64,000 bases of DNA from JANMCE01 sp031410595 (lineage in GTDB: Bacteria > Actinomycetota > Acidimicrobiia > Acidimicrobiales > Ilumatobacteraceae), in NCBI GenBank assembly GCA_031410595.1, contig JANNZM010000072.1:58890-122889 (forward strand), given 5' to 3'. The notes below the pieces were generated by a model that was not told the DNA's origin, did no database searches, and saw only the letters and a program-made list of their open reading frames with translations. Position 1 is the stretch's first letter. Every line of letters starts with the position of its first letter. The position numbers and the translations under genes are program-made. Below are positions 17,848 to 26,680 of this stretch, piece after piece.

Positions 17848-20800
17848 ATGGCGATGCGGCGACACCCGGCAGCGCGCGCGGTCTTTGTCGCGCTCGTATG
17901 CGTGGGCGTCGTGGCCGGCTTCCTGGCCCTCCTCGTCCGCCAAAGCGGCATCTCTACCACCGATGTGCGAGCCACCCCCGGCACCACGTGGCTCTCAGGT
18001 GAAGCACAAGGCCAGGTTGTACTAGCGGCTGCAGGCGGCGAACTCGCCAGTGTCAGCGTGAGCGTCGGTAGCCCCGCCGATCAACTTGATGTCGTCGATG
18101 TCGGCCAATCTGTCTTCGTGCACAATCGCACCGCCGGCGAGGTCGTGCGCCTTGCCGGTGTTGACGGTGAGATAAAGGAGCGCTTTCCGGCCCCGACGCT
18201 TAGCGCCGGACCCACTGATCTCGTGCGGGCTGGCGGCTCGGTGTATCTCGTGGATCAGGCGAAATCCACCGCCGAGCGCATCAACGACGATGGGAGCCAT
18301 CTGACCCCTGTTTTGCTCGGAACTTTCACCAGCTGGGTCGGTGCCGATGACGGTCGGCTCTGGCTGGTCGATGTAGCCAGCGGAAACGTCACTGCGTTCG
18401 ACGGACAGCTCGCGCGCTCCAGCCGTGTCGTGCAACTTGGCGCCGACTCCATCTTGACTGCGGTCGGCGGTGACCCGGTTCTGGTTGACCGCACCAAAGA
18501 CCGTCTGCGCTGGTTGCGTCGAGGGGTCACCTTCCAAACTGACGTGAGCCTGGCCGGGGCGCTCGTCCAACAGCCGTCGTCGCTCGGCTCGTGCCTGCAA
18601 ATTGTCGCCAAGGGGTCGCTGCGCTGTTACTCTCCCAAACGCCTGGAACGCAGTCTGTCCATGACGGGTACCGCCAGCCCTTCCGCCCAACTTTTCGCCA
18701 ACGAGCGAAACGCACTGATTACCAATACCGACAACGGCGACGTACTGCTGGGCTCGTGGCGGACGGGTGCGTGGAGCCCGGCGCGGCGCCCTGCACCGTC
18801 GAAACGTTCGCCTCTCGCGTGGTCGAATCCCGGTCCGCTGCTGGTTGACGATCCCGGTTCGCGTTACGCAGTCACCGCCGAGGATGCCCGGCTTGTCATC
18901 ATGGACAAGTTCTCGCGACTCACCGTTGTCTCTGAGTCCGGTCCGGACGCCAACGGAGTCGCTGTCGCCGGTGTCGGCCCCAATGATCCGAACCAGAACG
19001 ATGTGTTGGCCACGCAGGTTGAACGCAACCAGGCCAAGGCCCAGGGCGGGCCGAACCTTGCGCCGAACCCGAAACCCGACAGTGTCATCACCCGATCGGG
19101 TCGCACCGTGCAGATCGCCGCGTTAGCCAACGACACCGACCCGAACGGCGACATTCTGGCCATCAGTTCGGCCGGTCCGCTTCGCGACACAGGACAGGGT
19201 AAAGTGGTGGTCTCCGACGGGCAGATCATCAACTACACGCCACCCGATCGTTTTGTCGGTCAGGTCACCTTCCCGTACAGCGTGACCGATCCCGGCAACC
19301 TCAAGGCCTCAAGCACCGTCACCGTCGACGTCATCGGGCTCGACCGCAACACGCCACCGCGCCTCAGTGATGATTCGGGCCGTACGCCGACCAACACCGG
19401 AATAACCACCGACGTGCTGGCCAACGATCGCGACGACGAGGGTGATCCGCTCACGATCACGGAAACCTCCACGCCCGCCCATGGCACCGTCTCGCTGCGG
19501 CCCGAAGGCATCCGTTATGAACCGGCAGCCGGCTTCGTTGGTGCCGACGAATACACCTACACCGCCATCGACGGCTACGGCGGTAAGTCGACAGCAACGG
19601 TGCGCATCACTGTCGTTGCGCCCGCGGCCAGCAACCGTCCTCCCGTCGCGGTTGACGACCGGGCCACCATTCGGGCGGGCCGCCACGTCACCATCCCCGT
19701 CATGCTCAACGACAGTGACCCCGATGGCGACCAGCTCCGCATCATCGAGGTTCGCGAAACCCCTGGCCTCACCCTCGCCATCGTCGGCGGACAATCCATC
19801 GATGTACTCCCGGCCAACAATCTCAGCGGCCCCACATCTTTCACGTACACCATTGAAGACTCTGGCGGACTACGCGCCACTGCAACGGTGATTCTGCTCG
19901 TCGACGCCGTCGCCGAGAACCGCGCACCGGAAGCCGTCGATGACCGGGCCACGTCTGCCTCGGCGCCCATCAACATCGATGTCACGGGCAACGACTCGGA
20001 TCCCGATGGTGACGCGTTGACCATCATCGATTACACCCAACCGGCAACGGGCCGCGCCACGCGCACCTCGTCAGGCATCATCCGGTTTGAGCCCCTCGCC
20101 GGGGTGTCGGGCACGCAGACGTTCACCTACACGATCTCCGATCCCGGCGGCCTCAAGTCCACCGCCCGCGTCACGGTCGAGGTCATCGCACCGACCCGAT
20201 CGGGGCCGGTTGCCCGTGACGATTTCGCCACCGTATTCCCAGGCGAAACCGTCGTCATTCGACCAACCGCCAACGACAGCCATCCAGACGGCATTGGGTT
20301 CTCGCTCAGTGGAACACCGGTCGGGCGCGGTGCAGACATCAAGGTGAATGGTGACGGAAGTCTGTCGTTCACCCCGCCCGATGCCACGCTCACCACCTAC
20401 ACCTTCACGTACACCATTCAGGACACAGCCGGAAAAACGGCCAGTGCCCAAATCGCCATCACAGTCGTGGCCAAGCCGATCGTCAATCGGGCACCGAACG
20501 CCAAAGACGACCGAGCCGACGCCGCGTTCGGTGCGGCGGTGACCATCCCCGTCCTCGCTAATGACAGCGACCCCGATAACGATCAACTCAGCCTGGTAGA
20601 GACATCGTCGGCTGTCGGTGGCACCGCCGCTGTCAGCGGTGCCAATGTGATCTTCACACCCAACTCCGGGTTCAGCGGTCTGGCCTCGTTCTCCTACACC
20701 ATTGCCGACCCGGCCGGATTGAAGTCGACCGCCAAGGTCGTCGTCCAGGTAGCCGATCGACCCAAGGTCGCGCCCGTCGCCAGCAACGACGCCATCATCT

Positions 20801-22437
20801 CCATTGGCGGTGCCCGCGTCTCGCTCGACCCGCTCACCAACGACAGCGATCCCGACGGTGTGGCCTCAGCCCTCATCGTCAAGAGCGCGGCCGCCGAAAC
20901 GGACGCGGTCATGGTGGCAGTTGCGCCACACCTCGTCACCATCCAGCCGCCCGCTACCCCGGGCAACTACCGAGTGTCCTATGTCGTGGCCGACCCCGAC
21001 GGCCTGACGGCGACGGGCATCATCACCGTCACCGTCCAGTCGCCGCCAAACCAGCCACCCGTCGCCGTCGCCGACGCCGTCGAGACCAGCTTCGGCGCAG
21101 CAGTAAGCATTCCGGTGCTGAGCAACGACAACGACCCCGACGGTGGCCAACTCACCATTCAGGAGTTTTCCCAGGGTGAACCGAGCGGCACCGTCACCAA
21201 GGCAGCGCCCAGCAACCTTCGCTATACCCCTGCTCCCGGATTCTCCGGCACCGCCCGTTTCACCTACACCATCAGTGACCCGCAGGGTGCCACCAGCACG
21301 GCCACGGTCACGGTAACCGTCAAAGCTTGTTCTGCCGCGGCGCCATCGCTGTCCGATGACGCAGTCGGCACCAAACTCAACACCGCGGTCTCGATCGATC
21401 TCTTCGCCAACGACGCCTCGCATAGCGGCACCTTCGCGGTGCTGCCTGCCGATCGTGGCTCCGTCATGCAGACGGGCCCGGGCCAGGTGCTGTACACACC
21501 GCCGGCCAACTTCTCGGGCCGTGCCCTGTTCGCGTACAACGTAACGAACTCGTGCGGCGTCGTGGCGACAGCTTCGGTCACCGTCACGGTCAATCATCCC
21601 CCGACCGCAGTCAACGACACCGCCGAAGTCACCGCCGGTCAGAGTGTGTCCATCCCGGTGCTTGCCAACGACGGCGATTCCGATGGCGACCCCATCACGA
21701 TCGCCCGTGTCAGCAACGTCATTGGCGGCACAGCCAGCTTTACCGGTACCGAAGTCACATTCACCGCAAATACGGGGGCCACCTCGGGCAGCTTCAACTA
21801 CACCATTCGCGATCCCGGCGACCTCAGAGCCACAGCGTCAGTCTCTGTAACCATCAGCGCAGCGAACCGCCCCCCGAGAGCCAGAGACGACAGCGCATCC
21901 ACACTTGTTGGCGTCACCATCAACTCGATCGACGTGCTGGGCAACGACTCCGATCCCGACGGGGACACACTCACGATCACGTCGGTCGGTGCGGTGACGG
22001 GCGCCGGGTCCGTGTCACTCAATGGCTCTACCATTAGCTTCACGCCCGGAGCCAGCGCCGGCACCGACTTGTTCTCCTACACGATCTCGGATGGGAAGGG
22101 CGGCACGGCTAGTGCCGTCGTGAGTGTCACCGTCACCGCCCCACCCGTCAATCAACCACCCATCGCCGTTTTCGACAACTGCAACCAAGCCCTCGGCGTA
22201 ACCAGCTTTACTTGCAACCTGATCGGGAACGACAGCGATCCGGAGAACGATCCGATCTCGATCACCGGTTACTCCGCAAGCAGCGACGTACCCGGCGCAC
22301 TGCTCTCGCACAGCCGGTCGAATGGCATCCTAACCTTCACCGTCGACCCAACCCAGCCACAAACAATTACTATCTCGTACACACTTTCAGACGGCACCCA
22401 TTCGGTGACCGGAACGGCAGGGGCAAAGATCGCGTGA
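17848..22437 (+). CDS. Giant membrane-anchored protein with 12 Ig/cadherin-like repeats
   Basis: 1529 residues from an ATG with a strong site (AGGAGGG, 17838-17844). Residues 13-33 form one hydrophobic helix (FVALVCVGVVAGFLALLV), so the protein is anchored at its N terminus with the rest outside. Residues 40-400 look like a beta-propeller (repeated strands around LVDVASGNVTAFDG and LVDDPGSRYAV). From residue about 406 to the end run 12 repeats of 85-97 residues of the NRPPVAVDD ... NDSDPDGD ... FTYTISDPGGLKSTA type, matching bacterial Ig-like/cadherin-like calcium-binding families. Cys pairs occur only in repeats 8/9 and 12. No sortase, LysM or autotransporter end is present. Its stop overlaps moxR as GTGA, tying it to that operon; its role is probably adhesion or cell-envelope scaffolding (inference). 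Confidence 0.88.
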   Translation: MAMRRHPAARAVFVALVCVGVVAGFLALLVRQSGISTTDVRATPGTTWLSGEAQGQVVLAAAGGELASVSVSVGSPADQLDVVDVGQSVFVHNRTAGEVVRLAGVDGEIKERFPAPTLSAGPTDLVRAGGSVYLVDQAKSTAERINDDGSHLTPVLLGTFTSWVGADDGRLWLVDVASGNVTAFDGQLARSSRVVQLGADSILTAVGGDPVLVDRTKDRLRWLRRGVTFQTDVSLAGALVQQPSSLGSCLQIVAKGSLRCYSPKRLERSLSMTGTASPSAQLFANERNALITNTDNGDVLLGSWRTGAWSPARRPAPSKRSPLAWSNPGPLLVDDPGSRYAVTAEDARLVIMDKFSRLTVVSESGPDANGVAVAGVGPNDPNQNDVLATQVERNQAKAQGGPNLAPNPKPDSVITRSGRTVQIAALANDTDPNGDILAISSAGPLRDTGQGKVVVSDGQIINYTPPDRFVGQVTFPYSVTDPGNLKASSTVTVDVIGLDRNTPPRLSDDSGRTPTNTGITTDVLANDRDDEGDPLTITETSTPAHGTVSLRPEGIRYEPAAGFVGADEYTYTAIDGYGGKSTATVRITVVAPAASNRPPVAVDDRATIRAGRHVTIPVMLNDSDPDGDQLRIIEVRETPGLTLAIVGGQSIDVLPANNLSGPTSFTYTIEDSGGLRATATVILLVDAVAENRAPEAVDDRATSASAPINIDVTGNDSDPDGDALTIIDYTQPATGRATRTSSGIIRFEPLAGVSGTQTFTYTISDPGGLKSTARVTVEVIAPTRSGPVARDDFATVFPGETVVIRPTANDSHPDGIGFSLSGTPVGRGADIKVNGDGSLSFTPPDATLTTYTFTYTIQDTAGKTASAQIAITVVAKPIVNRAPNAKDDRADAAFGAAVTIPVLANDSDPDNDQLSLVETSSAVGGTAAVSGANVIFTPNSGFSGLASFSYTIADPAGLKSTAKVVVQVADRPKVAPVASNDAIISIGGARVSLDPLTNDSDPDGVASALIVKSAAAETDAVMVAVAPHLVTIQPPATPGNYRVSYVVADPDGLTATGIITVTVQSPPNQPPVAVADAVETSFGAAVSIPVLSNDNDPDGGQLTIQEFSQGEPSGTVTKAAPSNLRYTPAPGFSGTARFTYTISDPQGATSTATVTVTVKACSAAAPSLSDDAVGTKLNTAVSIDLFANDASHSGTFAVLPADRGSVMQTGPGQVLYTPPANFSGRALFAYNVTNSCGVVATASVTVTVNHPPTAVNDTAEVTAGQSVSIPVLANDGDSDGDPITIARVSNVIGGTASFTGTEVTFTANTGATSGSFNYTIRDPGDLRATASVSVTISAANRPPRARDDSASTLVGVTINSIDVLGNDSDPDGDTLTITSVGAVTGAGSVSLNGSTISFTPGASAGTDLFSYTISDGKGGTASAVVSVTVTAPPVNQPPIAVFDNCNQALGVTSFTCNLIGNDSDPENDPISITGYSASSDVPGALLSHSRSNGILTFTVDPTQPQTITISYTLSDGTHSVTGTAGAKIA
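19063..22437 (+). repeat. Twelve tandem Ig-like coding repeats
   Basis: Each unit opens with a proline-rich linker (NRPPVAVDD or similar), then NDSDPDGD, then a FSG...FTYTISD strand and a TATVTVTV strand. The units are diverged (no two are near-identical at the nucleotide level), so they are old duplications. Acidic NDSDPDGD turns are likely calcium sites. Units 5, 7 and 9 are the least typical; in unit 9 the turn is replaced by NDASHSG. Confidence 0.85.
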
Positions 22438-23399
22438 CCGAAAAAACGAAGACCGCCAATCCACTCGATCGCGCCAGCGACGTGTTCGCTGGCATTCTCG
22501 ACAATCTCAATGTCGTGCTGAAGGGCAAGAACGAACAGGCCGAGCTAGCCGTCACCTGCCTCATGGCCGAAGGTCATCTTCTCATCGAGGACAAGCCCGG
22601 TACGGGCAAGACGTCATTGGCCCGGGCTCTCGCTGCCTCCATCGGCGGCACGGCACGGCGTATCCAGTTCACGCCCGACCTTCTGCCCACCGACATCACC
22701 GGCGTTACCATTTACGACCCTAGTGGTGGGGAGTTTCGCTATCGCCCCGGGCCCGTGTTCGCCAACGTCGTCATTGCCGACGAAATCAACCGTGCCTCAC
22801 CGAAGACCCAATCGGCATTGCTCGAAGTGATGGAGGAGCGCCAAGTCACCGCCGACGGCACCAGCCGCCCGGTGCCCCGTCCGTTCATGGTGGTTGGCAC
22901 CCAGAACCCGCTCGACTTTCAGGGCACCTACCCGCTGCCCGAAGTACAGCTCGACCGTTTCGCCATGAAGCTGAGCCTCGGCTACACCGACCGAGACGCC
23001 GAGCTTGAGGTCATCTCCGACCGCGCCAGTGGCGACCCGGTTGTCGGTCTGAGCCCGGTGGTCAACGACGTGCAGTTGCAGAGGATCATCCGCGCCATCC
23101 GCGACGTGACCGTGGGCGAGAACCTGCAGCGCTACGTCGTCAACATGGTGGTAGCCACCCGCGAGCACCCCGACCTGCGGCTTGGCGTGAGCACCCGCGG
23201 CACGCTGCTGCTGCTGTCCGTTGCCCGCGCCTACGCGGTCGGACGCGGCCGCAACTGGGTGAGCCCCGACGACATCAAGGCCGTCGCGGTACCCGTGCTG
23301 GCCCATCGTCTGAGCATCGCTCCGGAAGCCGAGCTCGACGGCGTCACCTCGCTCGACGTGCTCGAACAGATCATCGCCGCCACCGCTGTCCCTCGATGA
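22434..23399 (+). CDS. MoxR-family AAA+ ATPase
   Basis: 321 residues from a GTG that overlaps the upstream stop as GTGA; the frame extends upstream inside the previous gene and that part is rejected. MoxR landmarks are the Walker A EDKPGTGKTSLA, the RIQFTPDLLPTDITG and PGPVFANVVIADEINRAS Walker B region, and GTQNPLDFQGTYPLPEVQLD (sensor 1 and arginine-finger area). MoxR ATPases act as chaperones that mature or remodel partner proteins, usually with DUF58/VWA proteins encoded next door, as here. It should act at the inner face of the membrane on the DUF58 protein. Confidence 0.93.
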   Translation: MTEKTKTANPLDRASDVFAGILDNLNVVLKGKNEQAELAVTCLMAEGHLLIEDKPGTGKTSLARALAASIGGTARRIQFTPDLLPTDITGVTIYDPSGGEFRYRPGPVFANVVIADEINRASPKTQSALLEVMEERQVTADGTSRPVPRPFMVVGTQNPLDFQGTYPLPEVQLDRFAMKLSLGYTDRDAELEVISDRASGDPVVGLSPVVNDVQLQRIIRAIRDVTVGENLQRYVVNMVVATREHPDLRLGVSTRGTLLLLSVARAYAVGRGRNWVSPDDIKAVAVPVLAHRLSIAPEAELDGVTSLDVLEQIIAATAVPR

Positions 23400-24541
23400 A
23401 GAAAGTTCGACCAACAGCGGGCGGCCTTGGGCTGCTGGTCGGCGTGGTCGTGCTGGCGGTCGCGGGGCTGTGGTCGAGTTACCGAGAGTTCCTGCTGTTC
23501 GCGCTGGCGGGCCTGATCTTACTTGCACTCGGCTTTCTGCTACCGCGATTCTCGACGAACATCGAGGCCTCACGTCGCATGACTCGAGTTCTGGTCCAGC
23601 GAGGTGAGCCAATCGACATGAAACTCACGGTGCTGGCCGACCGACCGCTCCCCCGGCTGTCGATGACCGATCAGGTCGGCGGCAACCCCGTCGCCTTCGA
23701 GGTACCGCCACTGCTCGCCAACGTGCCTGTGGACATTATCTACAGCATCAAGGCCGAGCAACGAGGCGTGCATCAGGTGGGCCCACTTCGTGAGGAGCGC
23801 CGAGACCCGTTCGATCTCGCCGTGCGCACCAGCCGTCACGAAGTGATCGATGAAGTCATGGTGCACCCGGTCGTGCACAAGCTCGGACGCACCGACAACA
23901 GTGCGCTGCTCCTGCAGCGCAACACCCCGTTTCGATCGGTGATCGATGACCCCAGCTCCGAGTTCCGCACCCTGCGTGACTATGTGCCCGGCGACGATCC
24001 CCGGCTGATCCACTGGGCCAGTTCTGCGCGCACCGGGCAGTTGGTCATCCGCGATTTCCTCGACCTGCGCCGCCTGGCCCGGGTCATCGCCATGGAGACC
24101 AGCGAGAGCGTACTCAGCGAGGCCGAATTCGAAGAGGCCGCTGAAATCGGCTGCAGCCTAGCCGTGCAGGCGCTTGAGTCCGGGCTCATCACCATCGTAC
24201 GTTCCTCCGACCCGGCGTCGGCGGCGCAATGGACGCCGTTGACACAGCGCACCGACATTCTCACCACCTTCGCCAAAGTGAACCGTTCAACCGCGGCGGA
24301 GACCAAAACCGATCGGCTCACATCGGCGGCCGGACTGCCCGCGGGTCAGATCTACCTCATCACCGGGGGCCGTTCCCAGGTCCTCCCGCAACTGCTCGGC
24401 GGTTCGGAGATGCGGTCGAAGCTGATCGTCGTTCGCATTTCCAGCCAGCCCAACAAGCTGCCCAGATTGCCGGTCGCATCCATCGACGTGCGCTCCGGAG
24501 TGGAGTTCGCCCGCCGTTGGCGCCGAGGGGCGGCAGCATGA
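23396..24541 (+). CDS. DUF58 domain membrane protein
   Basis: 381 residues, overlapping moxR by ATGA. Two N-terminal membrane helices (LGLLVGVVVLAVAGLW and LLFALAGLILLALGFLL) are followed by a beta-rich segment. The DUF58 signature (FRTLRDYVPGDDPRLIHWAS) lies near residues 190-210, and a VWA-like C-terminal domain follows (RLARVIAMETSES...). DUF58 proteins are the usual partners of MoxR and TgpA. The function is unknown, but the domain typically binds metal or partner proteins at the membrane. Confidence 0.9.
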   Translation: MKKVRPTAGGLGLLVGVVVLAVAGLWSSYREFLLFALAGLILLALGFLLPRFSTNIEASRRMTRVLVQRGEPIDMKLTVLADRPLPRLSMTDQVGGNPVAFEVPPLLANVPVDIIYSIKAEQRGVHQVGPLREERRDPFDLAVRTSRHEVIDEVMVHPVVHKLGRTDNSALLLQRNTPFRSVIDDPSSEFRTLRDYVPGDDPRLIHWASSARTGQLVIRDFLDLRRLARVIAMETSESVLSEAEFEEAAEIGCSLAVQALESGLITIVRSSDPASAAQWTPLTQRTDILTTFAKVNRSTAAETKTDRLTSAAGLPAGQIYLITGGRSQVLPQLLGGSEMRSKLIVVRISSQPNKLPRLPVASIDVRSGVEFARRWRRGAAA

Positions 24542-26667
24542 TTCGCACCGCTCCCAGGAGCCTTGTCCCGGTTGTACTGCTGTCGGCCATCGCCGCCGCC
24601 CAGGCACGCAAGATCTTCGACGTCACTTCCTGGCGATGGGCGTTGATCGGCATCGGCCTCTTCTGTGGCGTCATTGCCTTTCTCACCGCCAAGCTCCCCA
24701 CGTGGGTCCGGGCCGCCATCAGTGCGGTTACTGTCCTGGTGTCCACCGCAGTGATCGTCAAAGCCGCCGACGGCCTGCTGCCCGGCGATGTGTTCAGCTC
24801 GCTGACAAACGGAGCCGGTGAGTTGTTGAGCGGCCGCTGGCCTTCGCCGGTCACTCCCACCACCATCGGTTTCGTCGCTGCGCTCGCCGGTACCACCAGC
24901 ATTCTGGCCGCGCATGCATCGCTGCGTCGGCTCATCGGTCCTGCGCAGCTGCTGCCGTCACTGGCCATGTTGGCCGCCATCGCGTTGTTCGCGTCGCAGT
25001 CCGGCACTCCGTCGGTTCGTTTCCTCATTGCCTATGTTGGTTTGAGTGTCGCCACATTGTGGCTGGCCGCTCAGGATCGTCAACACGCCCACGATGAACC
25101 TGACAGCGTCAAACAACCGCGGCGGGCCGTGGTGCTGGCCACCATCGGGCTGCTCGCGCTACCGATCGTGTTTTCGGGCCTGCTTCCGTCCAATCGCTAC
25201 GACCCGCGACTCAACCGAGACGATCCGGTGCAGCAGGAAGAAGACCTCAGTCCGCTGACCGTCGTCGATCAGCTCCGCAGTCGCAGCCCCGAAATTGTGC
25301 TCTTCGAATCAGAAGGCACTCCAGTCGGTCGTTGGCGTCTCGTGGCACTCAACCGTTACGACGGCCGCGCGTGGATGGCGCCAGCCAATCTCCGTCGAGC
25401 CAGCACCCGCCTTGTCGATCAGGTCACCAAGCGAAACGCGCCTGGCGTTCGCTCCGTCAATGTCACCATCAAAGGTCTCGACGGACAATGGCTGCCGTCC
25501 CCCGCCGGTCGCACCTTCGAGGTGTCCGTTCCTGTTCGCACCGATGGCACCGTGTCCAGCTTGCGCGCCGCCAAACCACTGACTCCCGGCACCAAATACC
25601 GCGTCGTTGCCAACGAACTCGGCTTCGAAAAGACCACCGCGGCCAGCACCAACGCCGACCGCACGTTGCTCGCCAGGCTCACCGATTTCCAGACCCCCGT
25701 CGCCGTTCGGACCCTGGCGACGCAAATCACCGCAGCGGCCACCACCGACCGAGATCGCGCCGACCTGCTGGCGAGCTACCTGCGCGATAACTATCAGCTG
25801 GACGAGCAGGCACCCGCCGGCCACTCGGCCGGACTCCTTGAACTCTTCCTCACCAAGAGCAAGCGCGGTCGACGGGAACAATTTGTCGCCGCATACGCGT
25901 TGCTGTCGTCATCAATTGGACTCCCGGTACGTATAGTCGTGGGCTTCGCCCCCGCCGACGGCTCAAGTCGGGTCATGTCTTCCACCGCCATCGCCTGGCC
26001 CGAGGTCGCCTTCGAGGGCGTGGGGTGGCAAGGTTTTGACCCGACGCCTGCCACCGAGGGCAAACCGCAACGGGGTACGAGCCCGCAGGCACCAAACGCC
26101 CAGGTGCAGACGCCGCCACCCACCACCGCCGCTCCCATTGAGTCGACGGTTCCCGCCACGCCCATTCTGCCGACGACGCCACGAACCTCCATCTCGAAGG
26201 CCAAGCTCCTCGTTATCGGCCTGCCGCTGCTCCTCATCATCGGAACCATCGCGTACGTGCTCGGCATTCTCGACCTGAAGAAGCGTCAGTGGGAACGACG
26301 GGCGGCGGCCGATACCACCAACGGTCAGGTGGTCGGTGCGTTCTTGAACGGCACCGATCGCATCATCGATCTTGGTGTCAATCTGCCGGCCAGCGGCACT
26401 GACCGCGAACTGATCCTGGTGGGCGCGAGCAAACTCGATGCCGCTGTCGAGCTGGCTCCGTTGGCCGATATGGCCACCGAAGCTGCCTACGGTACCCGCG
26501 TGATGCACGAAAGCGAGGTCGAGGATGCCCAGCGTTACCTGCGACAGTTCGAAATCGCCACGGCCTCCATCCCCCGCAAAGAACTTCTGAAGGCCCGACT
26601 CAGCCTACGGTCGCTACGCAAGGGACTCGGCCCCCGCCGCGGCATCAAACACTCCGGGAAGACGTGA
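24538..26667 (+). CDS. TgpA-like transglutaminase-fold protein, catalytic residues lost
   Basis: 709 residues, overlapping the DUF58 gene by ATGA. The N-terminal 190 residues have about six membrane helices (DUF3488/TgpA type). A periplasmic transglutaminase-like domain follows at about 380-510, then a Pro/Thr-rich linker, a membrane helix (LLVIGLPLLLIIGTIAYVLG) and a cytoplasmic tail. The catalytic Cys position is Arg446 (GRREQFVAAYALL, where active relatives have GxCEQF) and the His position is Ile485 (TAIAWPEV for AHAWPEV). The Asp501 in GFDPTP is kept. The fold and neighbours are intact, so this is probably a binding or structural pseudo-enzyme and not a decayed gene. Known active family members are cysteine-type transglutaminase/protease-like enzymes. 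Confidence 0.88.
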   Translation: MIRTAPRSLVPVVLLSAIAAAQARKIFDVTSWRWALIGIGLFCGVIAFLTAKLPTWVRAAISAVTVLVSTAVIVKAADGLLPGDVFSSLTNGAGELLSGRWPSPVTPTTIGFVAALAGTTSILAAHASLRRLIGPAQLLPSLAMLAAIALFASQSGTPSVRFLIAYVGLSVATLWLAAQDRQHAHDEPDSVKQPRRAVVLATIGLLALPIVFSGLLPSNRYDPRLNRDDPVQQEEDLSPLTVVDQLRSRSPEIVLFESEGTPVGRWRLVALNRYDGRAWMAPANLRRASTRLVDQVTKRNAPGVRSVNVTIKGLDGQWLPSPAGRTFEVSVPVRTDGTVSSLRAAKPLTPGTKYRVVANELGFEKTTAASTNADRTLLARLTDFQTPVAVRTLATQITAAATTDRDRADLLASYLRDNYQLDEQAPAGHSAGLLELFLTKSKRGRREQFVAAYALLSSSIGLPVRIVVGFAPADGSSRVMSSTAIAWPEVAFEGVGWQGFDPTPATEGKPQRGTSPQAPNAQVQTPPPTTAAPIESTVPATPILPTTPRTSISKAKLLVIGLPLLLIIGTIAYVLGILDLKKRQWERRAAADTTNGQVVGAFLNGTDRIIDLGVNLPASGTDRELILVGASKLDAAVELAPLADMATEAAYGTRVMHESEVEDAQRYLRQFEIATASIPRKELLKARLSLRSLRKGLGPRRGIKHSGKT

Positions 26668-26680
26668 CATGCCTCGTTTG

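Noticed and set aside
19063..22437. Repeats read as a CRISPR-like or tandem DNA array
   Set aside because: They are coding units of about 270 bases that diverge at the nucleotide level; no short identical repeats or spacers.
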